A DNA stretch of 64,000 nt from an uncultured Alphaproteobacteria bacterium (GCA_910577205.1 CAJTMA010000008.1:1-64000), one strand, 5' to 3'. Shown: positions 53,509-61,927, numbered from the stretch's first letter. The notes: generated by a model from the letters alone, not told the origin. Numbers and translations are program-made.

Positions 53509-53877
53509 CTATTTCTTCTTATTCGCAATGGTTTTACGTTTACCTTTACGGGTACGGGCATTTTGTTTGGTGCTCTGACCACGAACAGGCAGACCTTTAC
53601 GATGTCTCAAACCTCTGTAGCATCCAAGATCCATTAAACGTTTAATATTAACACCGACTTCGCGGCGCAGTTCACCTTCAACGACATAAGAACTGTCGAT
53701 TACTTCACGGACTTTTGCAACTTCTTCTTCGCTCAAATCCTGAACGCGGCGGTCACCGGCGACACCAGATTTTGCACAAATATCCTGAGCAGTTTTTCTT
53801 CCGATACCAAAAATATAAGTCAAAGCTACTTCAATTTTTTTGGCAGTTGGAATATTTACACCAGCTATACGAGCCAA
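53509..53877 (-). CDS. rpsM: Ribosomal protein uS13
   Basis: 122 aa. MARIAGVNIPTAKKIEVAL at the N-terminus; the C-terminal tail RGLRHRKGLPVRGQSTKQNA contacts tRNA in the P site. The start codon is TTG (53875-53877), fixed by homology and by GGAG seven bases before it. Begins a transcript with a near-consensus promoter. Confidence 0.96.
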   Translation of the reverse strand: MARIAGVNIPTAKKIEVALTYIFGIGRKTAQDICAKSGVAGDRRVQDLSEEEVAKVREVIDSSYVVEGELRREVGVNIKRLMDLGCYRGLRHRKGLPVRGQSTKQNARTRKGKRKTIANKKK

Positions 53878-53948
53878 ATTAACTCTCCATCATCTTTAAT
53901 TATTACAAAATTCAAAAAGTTGATCACCACTTTTCAAAATTAAGCCGG

Positions 53949-53976
53949 ATTATAGGCTATAATTCGTTAGTGTCAA
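53949..53976 (-). promoter_or_regulatory. Near-consensus sigma70 promoter of rpsM-rpsK-rpoA
   Basis: Minus strand TTGACA (53971-53976), a 16-base spacer and TATAAT (53949-53954), ~70 bases ahead of rpsM. Both hexamers are perfect consensus. Confidence 0.85.
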
Positions 53977-54027
53977 CCACCCTTTTACAAAAAAGCGCAT
54001 TTTTTTACAAAAAATACAAAACTTTAT

Positions 54028-54699
54028 TTAAGCAACCGCCAATAAATCATCAATCTTTTTGGAAGTTGCTTCAATTGTTCCCGTCCCGTCCACACATCTG
54101 AGCAAACCTTTCTTCTCAAAATAAGGAATAGTCGGATAAGTCAGCGCGCGATAATTGACGAGTCGATTCTGTACGGTCGTGCGGTTATCATCCACCCGGC
54201 GGTAAAAATCCGTTCCGCCGCAGGCATCACACACACCGTAAACTTTCGGTTTCTGGAACTTGTCATGATATCCTGCACCGCAACTCATACAGGAATAGCG
54301 ACCGAGAATGCGCTCCATGATAATTTCATCCGGAACCTGAATCTCAATAACCGCATCCAGCTTAATGCCTTTTTTACCCAGCATATCTTCCAAAACTTCC
54401 GCCTGAGGCAAAGTTCTCGGAAAACCGTCCAGAATAAAACCGTTCTTGCAGTCATCTTCATCGATTCGCGCTGACAGCATTTTGATAATCATCTCGTCAG
54501 AAACCAAATTACCGCCATCAATTAAAGCTTTAATTTCCAGCCCCAGAGCTGTACCTCTGGCCGCCTCGGCACGCAGCATCTCACCGGTAGACAAATGCGG
54601 AATAGCAATTTTTTCTTTCAGCCGGCGAGCCTGAGTGCCTTTACCACACCCAGGCGCTCCGGTAAAAACCAAATGCAAGCCTAATCCGTTCTGATTCAT
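54028..54699 (-). CDS. adk: Adenylate kinase with zinc-type lid
   Basis: 223 aa long form. The P-loop is GAPGCGKGTQA; FILDGFPRT follows. The lid (~residues 135-170) carries CMSCGAGYHD and CDACGG, two Cys pairs that would hold structural zinc. Catalyses ATP + AMP to 2 ADP. Its ATG overlaps the secY stop by one base (TAATG). Confidence 0.95.
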   Translation of the reverse strand: MNQNGLGLHLVFTGAPGCGKGTQARRLKEKIAIPHLSTGEMLRAEAARGTALGLEIKALIDGGNLVSDEMIIKMLSARIDEDDCKNGFILDGFPRTLPQAEVLEDMLGKKGIKLDAVIEIQVPDEIIMERILGRYSCMSCGAGYHDKFQKPKVYGVCDACGGTDFYRRVDDNRTTVQNRLVNYRALTYPTIPYFEKKGLLRCVDGTGTIEATSKKIDDLLAVA

Positions 54700-56051
54700 T
54701 ATTTTTTCTTTCCGCGATTAGACAGAGCGGCTTTTTTAATCAACCCCTCATACTGATATGCAATCAGATGGGACTGAAGCTGTCCGACAAAATCCATGGT
54801 AACTTGAACCACGATAAGCAGGGTTGTTCCGCCCAAAACAAACGGAACAGACAACTTGCTGATTAAAACTTCAGGCAAAATGCACAGAGCTGTCAAATAG
54901 GCTGCCCCCAAAACCGTCAAACGGGTAATGACATAATCCAGATAGTCGGCTGTATTTTTACCCGGACGGATACCGGCAATAAAACCGCCATGCTTTTTAA
55001 GATTATCTGCAGTTTCTTCCGGATTGAAAACAATCGCGGTATAGAAGAACGCAAAGAAAATAATCAATGCGGCATACAACCCGAGATACAGCGGTTGACC
55101 ATGACCCAGCAACTGGCTCAAAGACTGCACCCAAGACGGACCATTTTCGGCAGAGAAGTTAGCAATGGTAATCGGCAGCAACAGCAAAGAGCTGGCAAAA
55201 ATCGGCGGAATAACACCCGTCGGATTAATCTTCAAAGGCAGGTGAGAATTTTCGGAAGACATCATCCGAGCCCCCATCTGGCGCTTAGGATATTGAATAG
55301 TGATTTTACGTTGAGCTCTTTCAACCAAAACAATCACATAAATCAAACCGACAATCATTGTCATCAGCAAAGCAATAACGCCTAAAGACATTGAACCGAC
55401 ACGGCCGAGTTCAAAAGTCTGCGCCAAAGCACCAGGAATATTGGCAATAATACCGACGGTAATAATCAGGGAAGATCCGTTACCGACACCGCGAGATGTT
55501 ATCTGATCGCCCAGCCAAACGATAAACATCGTACCGCCGACCAAAGAAACAACCGTTGTAAATTTAAAAACATATCCCGGATTAACCACGGCAGAAACGC
55601 CGGCACTGCCTGTCATTCCTTCCAAACCGACAGCAATACCATAACCTTGAATAATGGTAATCAAGACAGTCAACATTTTGGTATAATGGGTAATTTTACG
55701 ATGTCCGGCTTCACCATCTTTTTTCAAAGCAGCCAAAGACGGAACAACAGATTGCCCCAGCTGCAAAATAATTGATGCCGAGATATAGGGCATAATATTC
55801 AGCGCAAAAATCGTCATACGCTCTAATGCACCACCGGCAAACATATTAAACATACCCAAAATTCCGTTTTGATTACGGGCAAAAATATCCGACAAAATAT
55901 GCGGATCAATCCCCGGCAACGGAATAAACGTTCCCAAACGAAAAACAATCAAGGCCAAAACTGTAAACCAGAGTCTTTTTTTCAACTCTGTCGCTTTGCT
56001 AAACGCCGACACATCCATATTGGCGGCCATTTTCTCTGCCAATGATACCAT
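54699..56051 (-). CDS. secY: Preprotein translocase subunit SecY
   Basis: 450 aa with ten membrane helices. RLGTFIPLPGIDP (first helix/plug region), FNMFAGGALERMTIFALNIMPYI, FNPEETADNLKKHGGFI and RLTVLGAAYL are SecY signatures. Forms the Sec channel. GGAAG is close to the first ATG; two later in-frame ATGs (codons 8 and 12) are less supported. Unlike most spc operons it is not joined to rplO: an orphan gene and two terminators intervene. Confidence 0.97.
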   Translation of the reverse strand: MVSLAEKMAANMDVSAFSKATELKKRLWFTVLALIVFRLGTFIPLPGIDPHILSDIFARNQNGILGMFNMFAGGALERMTIFALNIMPYISASIILQLGQSVVPSLAALKKDGEAGHRKITHYTKMLTVLITIIQGYGIAVGLEGMTGSAGVSAVVNPGYVFKFTTVVSLVGGTMFIVWLGDQITSRGVGNGSSLIITVGIIANIPGALAQTFELGRVGSMSLGVIALLMTMIVGLIYVIVLVERAQRKITIQYPKRQMGARMMSSENSHLPLKINPTGVIPPIFASSLLLLPITIANFSAENGPSWVQSLSQLLGHGQPLYLGLYAALIIFFAFFYTAIVFNPEETADNLKKHGGFIAGIRPGKNTADYLDYVITRLTVLGAAYLTALCILPEVLISKLSVPFVLGGTTLLIVVQVTMDFVGQLQSHLIAYQYEGLIKKAALSNRGKKK

Positions 56052-56084
56052 TTTTACTTCCTTATCTTTTTAAAACAAACATAT

Positions 56085-56105
56085 ATAGGGAATTAAATTC
56101 CCTAT
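56085..56105. promoter_or_regulatory. 21-base near-perfect palindrome in the secY leader
   Basis: ATAGGGAATT-A-AATTCCCTAT. It lies between the predicted secY -10 and the start codon, so it may be an operator or an mRNA hairpin. Confidence 0.5.
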
Positions 56106-56117
56106 TAGGCTAAGATA

Positions 56118-56145
56118 TTAATACACTAAAAAATTTTTAATTCAA
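56118..56145 (-). promoter_or_regulatory. Putative secY-adk promoter
   Basis: Minus strand TTGAAT (56140-56145), a 16-base spacer and TATTAA (56118-56123), 67 bases ahead of the secY start. Needed because the upstream gene has its own terminator. Confidence 0.5.
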
Positions 56146-56208
56146 CTAGTTTATGATTTTTATAAACCTTAACACACTTGAACAAAGAGATAAAACATCC
56201 ATCACAAC

Positions 56209-56243
56209 AAAAAAACCTCATCATAAATAATAACGAGGTTTTA
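56209..56243 (-). terminator. Terminator of the orphan gene in the spc cluster
   Basis: AAAACCTC (minus 5' side) pairs with GAGGTTTT over a 15-base AT-rich loop, followed by a run of T. 22 bases past the orphan gene's stop. Confidence 0.75.
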
Positions 56244-56264
56244 GAGTTCAGGACTTTACATTCA

Positions 56265-56606
56265 TTACCTATCATGAAGCTTCTTTTGTTTCAGAATCTC
56301 CATCAAATGCTTTTTATCATCCATACCGGCAGTTCCCTTTTCGCTTTCTTCAGGAATCTTTATTCTATTTCTCAATGCTTGAATTTTATCCGAATGATTT
56401 TCCTTCGGCATATTTGTAAAAATACCTTTTTCTGGGTCAAAACCTTCCGGAAGATCAGAACGTTCATCTAAAGAAAAACTCATTTTCTCAGGGTCAAAGC
56501 CTTCAGGTAGTGAACTCTCAACCTTCCCCTCCTTATTTCCCAAGAAATCTTTAAGTTGCTCTTCCGATAATTGTTCCCCACTTTTAATATTGTCCAAATC
56601 CAACAT
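56265..56606 (-). CDS. Orphan hypothetical protein inserted between rplO and secY
   Basis: 113 aa, charged, soluble, not recognised. Contains a near-exact internal repeat, SLPEGFDPEKMSF and DLPEGFDPEKGIF, 21 residues apart. Lys/Glu-rich C-terminus. A GGAAGGAG-like site lies ahead of the ATG (56607-56625 region, minus strand). Terminators on both sides (after rplO and after itself) mean it is transcribed apart from the ribosomal genes. No mobile-element marks were seen. Confidence 0.65.
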   Translation of the reverse strand: MLDLDNIKSGEQLSEEQLKDFLGNKEGKVESSLPEGFDPEKMSFSLDERSDLPEGFDPEKGIFTNMPKENHSDKIQALRNRIKIPEESEKGTAGMDDKKHLMEILKQKKLHDR

Positions 56607-56710
56607 AGCATATCTCCTTCCTTTATTTAGTTACAATATATCAGACTCGCAATTGTTTGTCAACAAATACTGGGCGGCGGAAAAATTTTTGGCAAATACC
56701 TCATTGCAAA

Positions 56711-56748
56711 CAAAAAAACGGCTGGCAAACAGCCAACCGTTTTTTTGT
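56711..56748 (-). terminator. Intrinsic terminator after rplO
   Basis: AAAAAACGG pairs with CCGTTTTTT, enclosing GGC/GCC; both strands end in T-runs. It closes the upstream spc transcript before secY. Confidence 0.85.
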
Positions 56749-56765
56749 TTTCTTTGCTTACGAAA

Positions 56766-57224
56766 TTAAGCTTCGATAAAATTAACTTTACCACCGGCTT
56801 TTTCGACAGCGGCAACAGCTGCTTTAGAAGCAGAGTTAACCGAAATAGTAACTTTGCTGGTGATTGCACCGCGAGCCAACAGACGAACACCGTCTAAAGT
56901 CTTGGTTACAATACCGGCAGAGGACAGAGCAGCCAAATCAATTGCATCAGCCGACAATTTACCGGCATCAACAGCTTTTTGAATGGTGTCCAAATTAACC
57001 ACAGCGAATTCTTTGGCAAACGGATTTTTGAAACCGCGTTTCGGCAAACGACGGTAAATCGGCATCTGACCGCCTTCAAATCCATTTACAGCAACACCGG
57101 AGCGGGACTTCTGACCCTTTTGGCCGCGTCCACAGGTTTTGCCCTTACCGCTGCCGATACCACGACCAACGCGGATACGGTTTTTGGTAGCGCCTTCGTT
57201 GTCTTTTAATTCATTAAGTTTCAT
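56766..57224 (-). CDS. rplO: Ribosomal protein uL15
   Basis: 152 aa. The N-terminal Gly/Arg/Lys tail has RVGRGIGSGKGKTCGRG and GFEGGQMPIYRRLPKRGF; the C-terminal domain has GVRLLARGAI. A 127-base gap with a hairpin element separates it from rpmD, and a terminator follows. Confidence 0.96.
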   Translation of the reverse strand: MKLNELKDNEGATKNRIRVGRGIGSGKGKTCGRGQKGQKSRSGVAVNGFEGGQMPIYRRLPKRGFKNPFAKEFAVVNLDTIQKAVDAGKLSADAIDLAALSSAGIVTKTLDGVRLLARGAITSKVTISVNSASKAAVAAVEKAGGKVNFIEA

Positions 57225-57251
57225 TGTTTTTCACCTTAATTCATACTAGGA

Positions 57252-57350
57252 CTTTGATAAATGAGCCTGCTGTTGTTGAATTTGAGACCGCCGTGTACAT
57301 CATAGTACACAAGGCCTCAAATTCGGCAACTTGAGGCTCGTTTTGCAAAG
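57252..57350. repeat. Long hairpin element between rpmD and rplO
   Basis: Successive stems: CTTTG/CAAAG, GAGCCT/AGGCTC, GTTG/CAAC, GAATTTGAG/CTCAAATTC. The inner stem is GTGTAC (57293-57298), loop ATCATA, GTACAC (57305-57310), with ACCGCC and AAGGC as the internal loop. Begins one base after the rpmD stop codon. Same plan as the lepA and pyk elements with unrelated arms. It lies inside an operon and would be transcribed. Confidence 0.85.
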
Positions 57351-57351
57351 C

Positions 57352-57534
57352 CTATTCCTCGACTTTTACCAAATGAGGAATCTTATTAACCATACCACGG
57401 ATGGAGGGAGTATCTTCCAACTCAACGGTCTTGCCCATTTTGTTCAGGCCGAGCCCTTTTAAAGTAGCTCTTTGAACAGCCGGACGACCGATAGGGCTTC
57501 CGATTTGGGTAACTTTAATAGTTTTTTTAGCCAT
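57352..57534 (-). CDS. rpmD: Ribosomal protein uL30
   Basis: 60 aa. IKVTQIGSPIGRPAVQRATL and GLNKMGKTVELEDTPSIRGMV are typical of bacterial L30. Three bases after the rpsE stop; its TAG is followed almost at once by the hairpin element. Confidence 0.95.
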   Translation of the reverse strand: MAKKTIKVTQIGSPIGRPAVQRATLKGLGLNKMGKTVELEDTPSIRGMVNKIPHLVKVEE

Positions 57535-57537
57535 TGA

Positions 57538-58113
57538 TTATGCCTCCTCTTTATCCAATTTAGCATTAGCGGTATTCTCGCGGCGGCTGACAATATCCCC
57601 GACTTTCTTGCCACGTTTAGCAGCAACCATACGAGGAGAATTGATAGCTTCCAGAGCGTTGAAGGTGGCCTTAATCATATTGTAAGGGTTGTTAGAACCC
57701 AATGATTTAGCAACCACGTCCTGAACACCTAATACTTCAAAGATAGCGCGCATCGGACCACCGGCAATAACACCGGTACCGGCCGGAGCAGTTCTCAAAA
57801 CCACTTTACCTGCACCGAAACGGCCGGCAACGTCATGGTGAAGAGTTCTGCCTTCGCGCAGTGGAATGCGAACCATGTTCTTTTTAGCTTCATTGGTAGC
57901 TTTAGTAATAGCATCAGGAACTTCGGTAGCTTTACCGGAACCATAACCAACGCGGCCTTTCTGGTCACCAACGACAACGACAGCGGCAAAAGACATATTA
58001 CGTCCGCCTTTGACGGTCTTGGCAACACGGTTGATATGAACTAATTTTTCAACCAATTCATCTTTCTTTTCGTTTTTATTTGAACGACGATCTGCAGCTT
58101 GTGCTTGTGCCAT
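57538..58113 (-). CDS. rpsE: Ribosomal protein uS5
   Basis: 191 aa. S5 dsRNA-binding signature VKGGRNMSFAAVVVVGD and GRVGYGSGKATEVPDAI; the second half has VLRTAPAGTGVIAGGPMRA. Takes part in decoding accuracy. 11 bases after rplR. Confidence 0.97.
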   Translation of the reverse strand: MAQAQAADRRSNKNEKKDELVEKLVHINRVAKTVKGGRNMSFAAVVVVGDQKGRVGYGSGKATEVPDAITKATNEAKKNMVRIPLREGRTLHHDVAGRFGAGKVVLRTAPAGTGVIAGGPMRAIFEVLGVQDVVAKSLGSNNPYNMIKATFNALEAINSPRMVAAKRGKKVGDIVSRRENTANAKLDKEEA

Positions 58114-58124
58114 TTCTTAAACTC

Positions 58125-58487
58125 CTAGAATTTCAAACCAGCGGCGCGAGCAGCGTCTGCCAGAGCTTTAACACGACCGTGGTAAATGTAGCCGCCTCTA
58201 TCGAATACGACTTCACTTACGCCGGATTTAGCAGCTCTTTCAGCTACCACTTTACCGATGAAGCTGGCTGCTTCAACTGTAGATGATTTTTGGATATTCT
58301 CGCGAACTTCTTTATCCAGTGTGGAGGCAGAAACAATCGTGGAACCTTTTACGTCATCAATGATTTGCGCATAGATATGCTTTCCGCTGCGGAAAACTGA
58401 CAATCTCATTTTGCCGTTAGCAGCGCTTTTCAAAGCTGTTCTTACGCGAGCTTTTCTTTTTTGAAATAATTCTCTTGGCGTATTCAT
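58125..58487 (-). CDS. rplR: Ribosomal protein uL18
   Basis: 120 aa. RLSVFRSGKHIYAQIIDDVKG and the C-terminal FDRGGYIYHGRVKALADAAR are diagnostic. Binds 5S rRNA. Confidence 0.97.
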   Translation of the reverse strand: MNTPRELFQKRKARVRTALKSAANGKMRLSVFRSGKHIYAQIIDDVKGSTIVSASTLDKEVRENIQKSSTVEAASFIGKVVAERAAKSGVSEVVFDRGGYIYHGRVKALADAARAAGLKF

Positions 58488-58498
58488 CTAATTAATCC

Positions 58499-59038
58499 TT
58501 ATTTTTTCTTACCTTCTTTACGACGGATATATTCACCGCTGTACTTAACGCCCTTGCCTTTGTACGGCTCAGGTTTTCTGTACTTGCGGATTTCCGCAGC
58601 AATCTGACCAACTAGCTGTTTATCAGCACCAGAGATAGAAATCTGGGTCGGGCTCGGGCAAGCCAGAGTAATTTCTTTCGGAGCCTCAAAATTAACATCA
58701 TGAGAGAAACCCAAAGATAATACCAGCTTGTGAGAACCTTCAACGCGGGCTTTATAACCAACGCCGACCAGTTCCAAATCTTTCTTAAAGCCTTCGCTAA
58801 CGCCTTTAACCATAGAGTTAATCTGGGCTCTGGTTGTTCCCCACAAAGTTCTTGCCTGTTTGCTGTCAGACAAAGGAGAAACGACAACTTTGTTATCTTC
58901 TAATTTTGCTACGACATGACCATCGTCATAAGTATAGCTAAGTTCACCTAATTTACCTTTAGCAGTAACAACATTGTTGTCAACAGTAACGGTAACACCA
59001 TTAGGGACGATAACCGGATATTTTCCAACTCTAGACAT
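58499..59038 (-). CDS. rplF: Ribosomal protein uL6
   Basis: 179 aa with two similar domains. MSRVGKYPVIVPNGVTV at the N-terminus; LVGVGYKA and the C-terminal RKPEPYKGKGVKYSGE are L6 signatures. Near the factor-binding site of the 50S subunit. Confidence 0.97.
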   Translation of the reverse strand: MSRVGKYPVIVPNGVTVTVDNNVVTAKGKLGELSYTYDDGHVVAKLEDNKVVVSPLSDSKQARTLWGTTRAQINSMVKGVSEGFKKDLELVGVGYKARVEGSHKLVLSLGFSHDVNFEAPKEITLACPSPTQISISGADKQLVGQIAAEIRKYRKPEPYKGKGVKYSGEYIRRKEGKKK

Positions 59039-59050
59039 CCTATTTCTCCC

Positions 59051-59449
59051 CTAGAATACTTGACAAAGAACTTCACCGCCGACATTGGCTTTTCTAGCAT
59101 CATGATCGCTCATAACTCCGCTCGGAGTAGAGATGATAGAAATACCCAAGCCGTTGTAAACTCTCGGCAGGTCCTTAACGCTTGAATAAACGCGACGACC
59201 CGGCGTAGAAACACGGTAAATTTCGGTTATGACGGAAGTGCCTTCATGGTACTTCAATTTAATATGAAGTTCATCAATGCCCGGTTTAACGTTGACTCTT
59301 TCGTAGCCTTCGATATAACCTTCTTTTTTCAAAACTTCCAAAACATTTTCACGCAAGCGGGAAGCAGGTGATACAACTTCACTCTTCTTCGCTCTTTGTG
59401 CGTTTCTAATGCGTGTGAGCATATCGCCCAAAGTATCAGACATAGACAT
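59051..59449 (-). CDS. rpsH: Ribosomal protein uS8
   Basis: 132 aa. DTLGDMLTRIRNAQRAKK and the C-terminal GISIISTPSGVMSDHDARK match S8. In many bacteria S8 represses spc translation at the rplE region; whether it does so here is not visible. Confidence 0.97.
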   Translation of the reverse strand: MSMSDTLGDMLTRIRNAQRAKKSEVVSPASRLRENVLEVLKKEGYIEGYERVNVKPGIDELHIKLKYHEGTSVITEIYRVSTPGRRVYSSVKDLPRVYNGLGISIISTPSGVMSDHDARKANVGGEVLCQVF

Positions 59450-59461
59450 GACTGTAACCTC

Positions 59462-59767
59462 CTACCAGCTTGATTTTACTAAACCAGGAATTTCACCGAA
59501 GCTGGCCATATCTCTTAATTCGACACGGCTGACACCGAACTTCCTGTAATAACTACGAGAACGACCCGTCAGTTTGCACCGGTTTCTAACACGGATTTTA
59601 GCTGAGTTGCGGGGCAGTTCTGCCAATTTTAATGTCGCCTGGAATCTTTCTTCCGGAGAAGCGTTTTTATCCATAACGATATCTTTGAGTTTCTGACGGC
59701 GGTTGTTAAACTTTTCTGCCATCTTAACTCTTTTCAAGTTTCTATAAACTGAACTTGTTTTTGCCAT
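59462..59767 (-). CDS. rpsN: Ribosomal protein uS14 (zinc-independent type)
   Basis: 101 aa, the long form. RNRCKLTGRSRSYYRKFGVSR keeps only one cysteine, so no zinc ribbon. 12 bases before rpsH. Confidence 0.97.
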   Translation of the reverse strand: MAKTSSVYRNLKRVKMAEKFNNRRQKLKDIVMDKNASPEERFQATLKLAELPRNSAKIRVRNRCKLTGRSRSYYRKFGVSRVELRDMASFGEIPGLVKSSW

Positions 59768-59781
59768 AGTAAAATCTCCGC

Positions 59782-60321
59782 TTATTTCTTGATAGGCATA
59801 TTAAAACCGTCAAGCAGCATTTTAGCTTCTTCATCGGTCTTAGCCGTTGTACAAATCACGATATCCATACCCCGAACGTTTTCAACTTTTTCATAGTTGA
59901 TTTCAGGGAAAATGATTTGCTCTTTAATACCAAAAGCGAAGTTGCCTCTGCCGTCAAAATTCTTACCGGTAATACCGTGAAAGTCTCTGATGCGCGGCAA
60001 AGCCATGTTAACCAATCTTTCCAAGAACTCGTACATTCTATCAGAACGCAGAGTAACCTTGCAGCCAATCGGCATTTCTTCACGCAGTTTAAACGTTGCA
60101 ATAGATTTGCGAGCTTTGGTAACAACCGGTTTCTGACCGGCAATCAAAGCCATTTCATCTACGGCATTGTTGAGTTTTTTCTTGTCTGTTACGGCATCGC
60201 CGACGCCCATATTCAGAACAATTTTAGTCAACTTCGGAATCTGATGTGGATTTTGGTAACCGAATTTTTCCACAAGAGATTTCTTTATGACTTCGTTATA
60301 CAATTTTTCAAAGTTTGTCAT
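59782..60321 (-). CDS. rplE: Ribosomal protein uL5
   Basis: 179 aa. IPKLTKIVLNMGVGDAV and LRIRDFHGI-like ALPRIRDFHGITGK, ending KTDEEAKMLLDGFNMPI. Binds 5S rRNA and contacts P-site tRNA. Confidence 0.97.
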   Translation of the reverse strand: MTNFEKLYNEVIKKSLVEKFGYQNPHQIPKLTKIVLNMGVGDAVTDKKKLNNAVDEMALIAGQKPVVTKARKSIATFKLREEMPIGCKVTLRSDRMYEFLERLVNMALPRIRDFHGITGKNFDGRGNFAFGIKEQIIFPEINYEKVENVRGMDIVICTTAKTDEEAKMLLDGFNMPIKK

Positions 60322-60331
60322 AAAATTTCCC

Positions 60332-60655
60332 CTATTTCTTCTCGATTACTTCACCGGATTTGCGAGCAAAACGTACTTTATTTCCGTTTTCTTCTTTGTA
60401 ACCAATTTTGCTTGCTTTACCAGATTTCGGATCCACAATTGCAACATTAGAAACATTGATCGGTGCTTCTTTGGTGATGATGCCGCCCGGGGTAGTCTGG
60501 CTGGGTTTGGTGTGTCTTTTAACCAGATTGACACCTTGAACAACCACTTTACCTTCGCTCGGCATAGCCTTAACGACTTCACCAGTTTTGCCTTTGTCAT
60601 CACCAGCGATGACAATTACCTGATCACCTTTTTTAATTTTCATTTTAAGGCTCAT
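60332..60655 (-). CDS. rplX: Ribosomal protein uL24
   Basis: 107 aa from the ATG that overlaps the rplN stop (TAATG). KKGDQVIVIAGDDKGKTGEV is the KOW motif; GGIITKEAPINVSNVAI follows. A second ATG four codons in (MKIKKGD) is the more usual family start and could be used. Confidence 0.95.
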   Translation of the reverse strand: MSLKMKIKKGDQVIVIAGDDKGKTGEVVKAMPSEGKVVVQGVNLVKRHTKPSQTTPGGIITKEAPINVSNVAIVDPKSGKASKIGYKEENGNKVRFARKSGEVIEKK

Positions 60656-61023
60656 TACAATACCTCCGGTGCTAACGAAATTATTTTCATAAATTTCTTC
60701 GCACGCAATTCTCTGGTAACAGGGCCGAAGATACGAGTACCGATAGGCTCACCGTCTTTATTGATGAGAACTGCAGCATTATTGTCAAAACGGATAACAG
60801 ACCCGTCTTTACGTCTAATGTCGCTTGCTGTGCGAACGATTACGGCTTTGCATACGTCGCCTTTCTTAACGCGGCCTTTCGGCATAGCGTCTTTGATGGA
60901 AACGACGATAACATCACCCACAGAAGCATGCATTCTCTTGGAGCCTCCAAGAACCTTAATGCACTGCACCTGACGCGCTCCTGAATTATCTGCAACATCC
61001 AGGTTGGTTTGCATCTGTATCAT
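60655..61023 (-). CDS. rplN: Ribosomal protein uL14
   Basis: 122 aa. MIQMQTNLDVADNSGARQV at the start and GTRIFGPVTRELRAKKFMKI near the end are invariant L14 blocks. Overlaps rplX by one base. Confidence 0.97.
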   Translation of the reverse strand: MIQMQTNLDVADNSGARQVQCIKVLGGSKRMHASVGDVIVVSIKDAMPKGRVKKGDVCKAVIVRTASDIRRKDGSVIRFDNNAAVLINKDGEPIGTRIFGPVTRELRAKKFMKIISLAPEVL

Positions 61024-61041
61024 TGTTTTACTTCCTTTTCT

Positions 61042-61278
61042 CTAGGCGTTATCACTGATAACAGTCCAAGTCTTGGTTTTGGAATAAGGTCTGGATTCTT
61101 CAATCTTGACAATATCACCAACTTTGAACTGATTATTTTCATCATGAGCAGCAAACTTTTTGCTTCTCTTAACGAACTTCTTATAAACAGGATGCATAAC
61201 CTGACGCTCTACACTGACTACGACAGTCTTATCCTGCTTATCACTAACAACAACACCTTGAAGAATTCTTTTAGGCAT
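61042..61278 (-). CDS. rpsQ: Ribosomal protein uS17
   Basis: 78 aa. The OB-fold core is LQGVVVSDKQDKTVVVSVER and the conserved GDIVKIEESRPYSKTKTW. Early-assembling 30S protein. Confidence 0.97.
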   Translation of the reverse strand: MPKRILQGVVVSDKQDKTVVVSVERQVMHPVYKKFVKRSKKFAAHDENNQFKVGDIVKIEESRPYSKTKTWTVISDNA

Positions 61279-61289
61279 ATTTTTCTCTC

Positions 61290-61487
61290 CTAACTATTCT
61301 TCTTGCGCTCAGAAATGAGCGTGTTGATTTTTGCTATTTCACGACGGACACTTCTTATTACAGCAGTATTTTGTAATTGTCCAGTAGATTGTTGGATTCT
61401 TAAGTTAAATTGTTCTTTTTTATTTTCGAGCAATTTAGCTTCCAACTCATCCAATGACATAGCGCGAAGATCTTTAATTTTAGTCAT
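61290..61487 (-). CDS. rpmC: Ribosomal protein uL29
   Basis: 65 aa helical hairpin. LRAMSLDELEAKLLENKKE and NLRIQQSTGQL are typical. One-base overlap with the rplP stop (TAATG). Located at the tunnel exit. Confidence 0.96.
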   Translation of the reverse strand: MTKIKDLRAMSLDELEAKLLENKKEQFNLRIQQSTGQLQNTAVIRSVRREIAKINTLISERKKNS

Positions 61488-61915
61488 TATGCTTCTCCCT
61501 TATCCGAGTTCAAGCGTTTAACAAACTTGGTCTTGATCGGCAGTTTGGCAGCACCCAGAGCAAATGCCTGACGGGCAGTTTCCTCATCGATGCCTTCAGC
61601 TTCGAACATAATACGACCAGGGTGAACCCTTGCGCACCAGTATTCGACAGAACCTTTACCTTTACCCATACGGACTTCGGCAGGTTTATCAGATACAGGA
61701 ACATCCGGGAAAATACGAATCCATAAACGGCCGGCTCTCTTCATCTGACGGGTAATCGCACGACGAGCTGCTTCAATCTGGCGAGCTGTAATACGATCCG
61801 GAGACAAAGCTTTCAGACCGAAGGAACCGAAACTCAATTCGGTACCGCCTTTGGCATTACCGTGAATACGGCCTTTATGCTGTTTGCGGAACTTTAATCT
61901 TTTTGGACTTAACAT
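61487..61915 (-). CDS. rplP: Ribosomal protein uL16
   Basis: 142 aa. MLSPKRLKFRKQHKGRIHG and RMGKGKGSVEYWCARVHPG are signature blocks. Essential for A-site function of the 50S subunit. Confidence 0.97.
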   Translation of the reverse strand: MLSPKRLKFRKQHKGRIHGNAKGGTELSFGSFGLKALSPDRITARQIEAARRAITRQMKRAGRLWIRIFPDVPVSDKPAEVRMGKGKGSVEYWCARVHPGRIMFEAEGIDEETARQAFALGAAKLPIKTKFVKRLNSDKGEA

Positions 61916-61927
61916 TTCTCTTTACCT

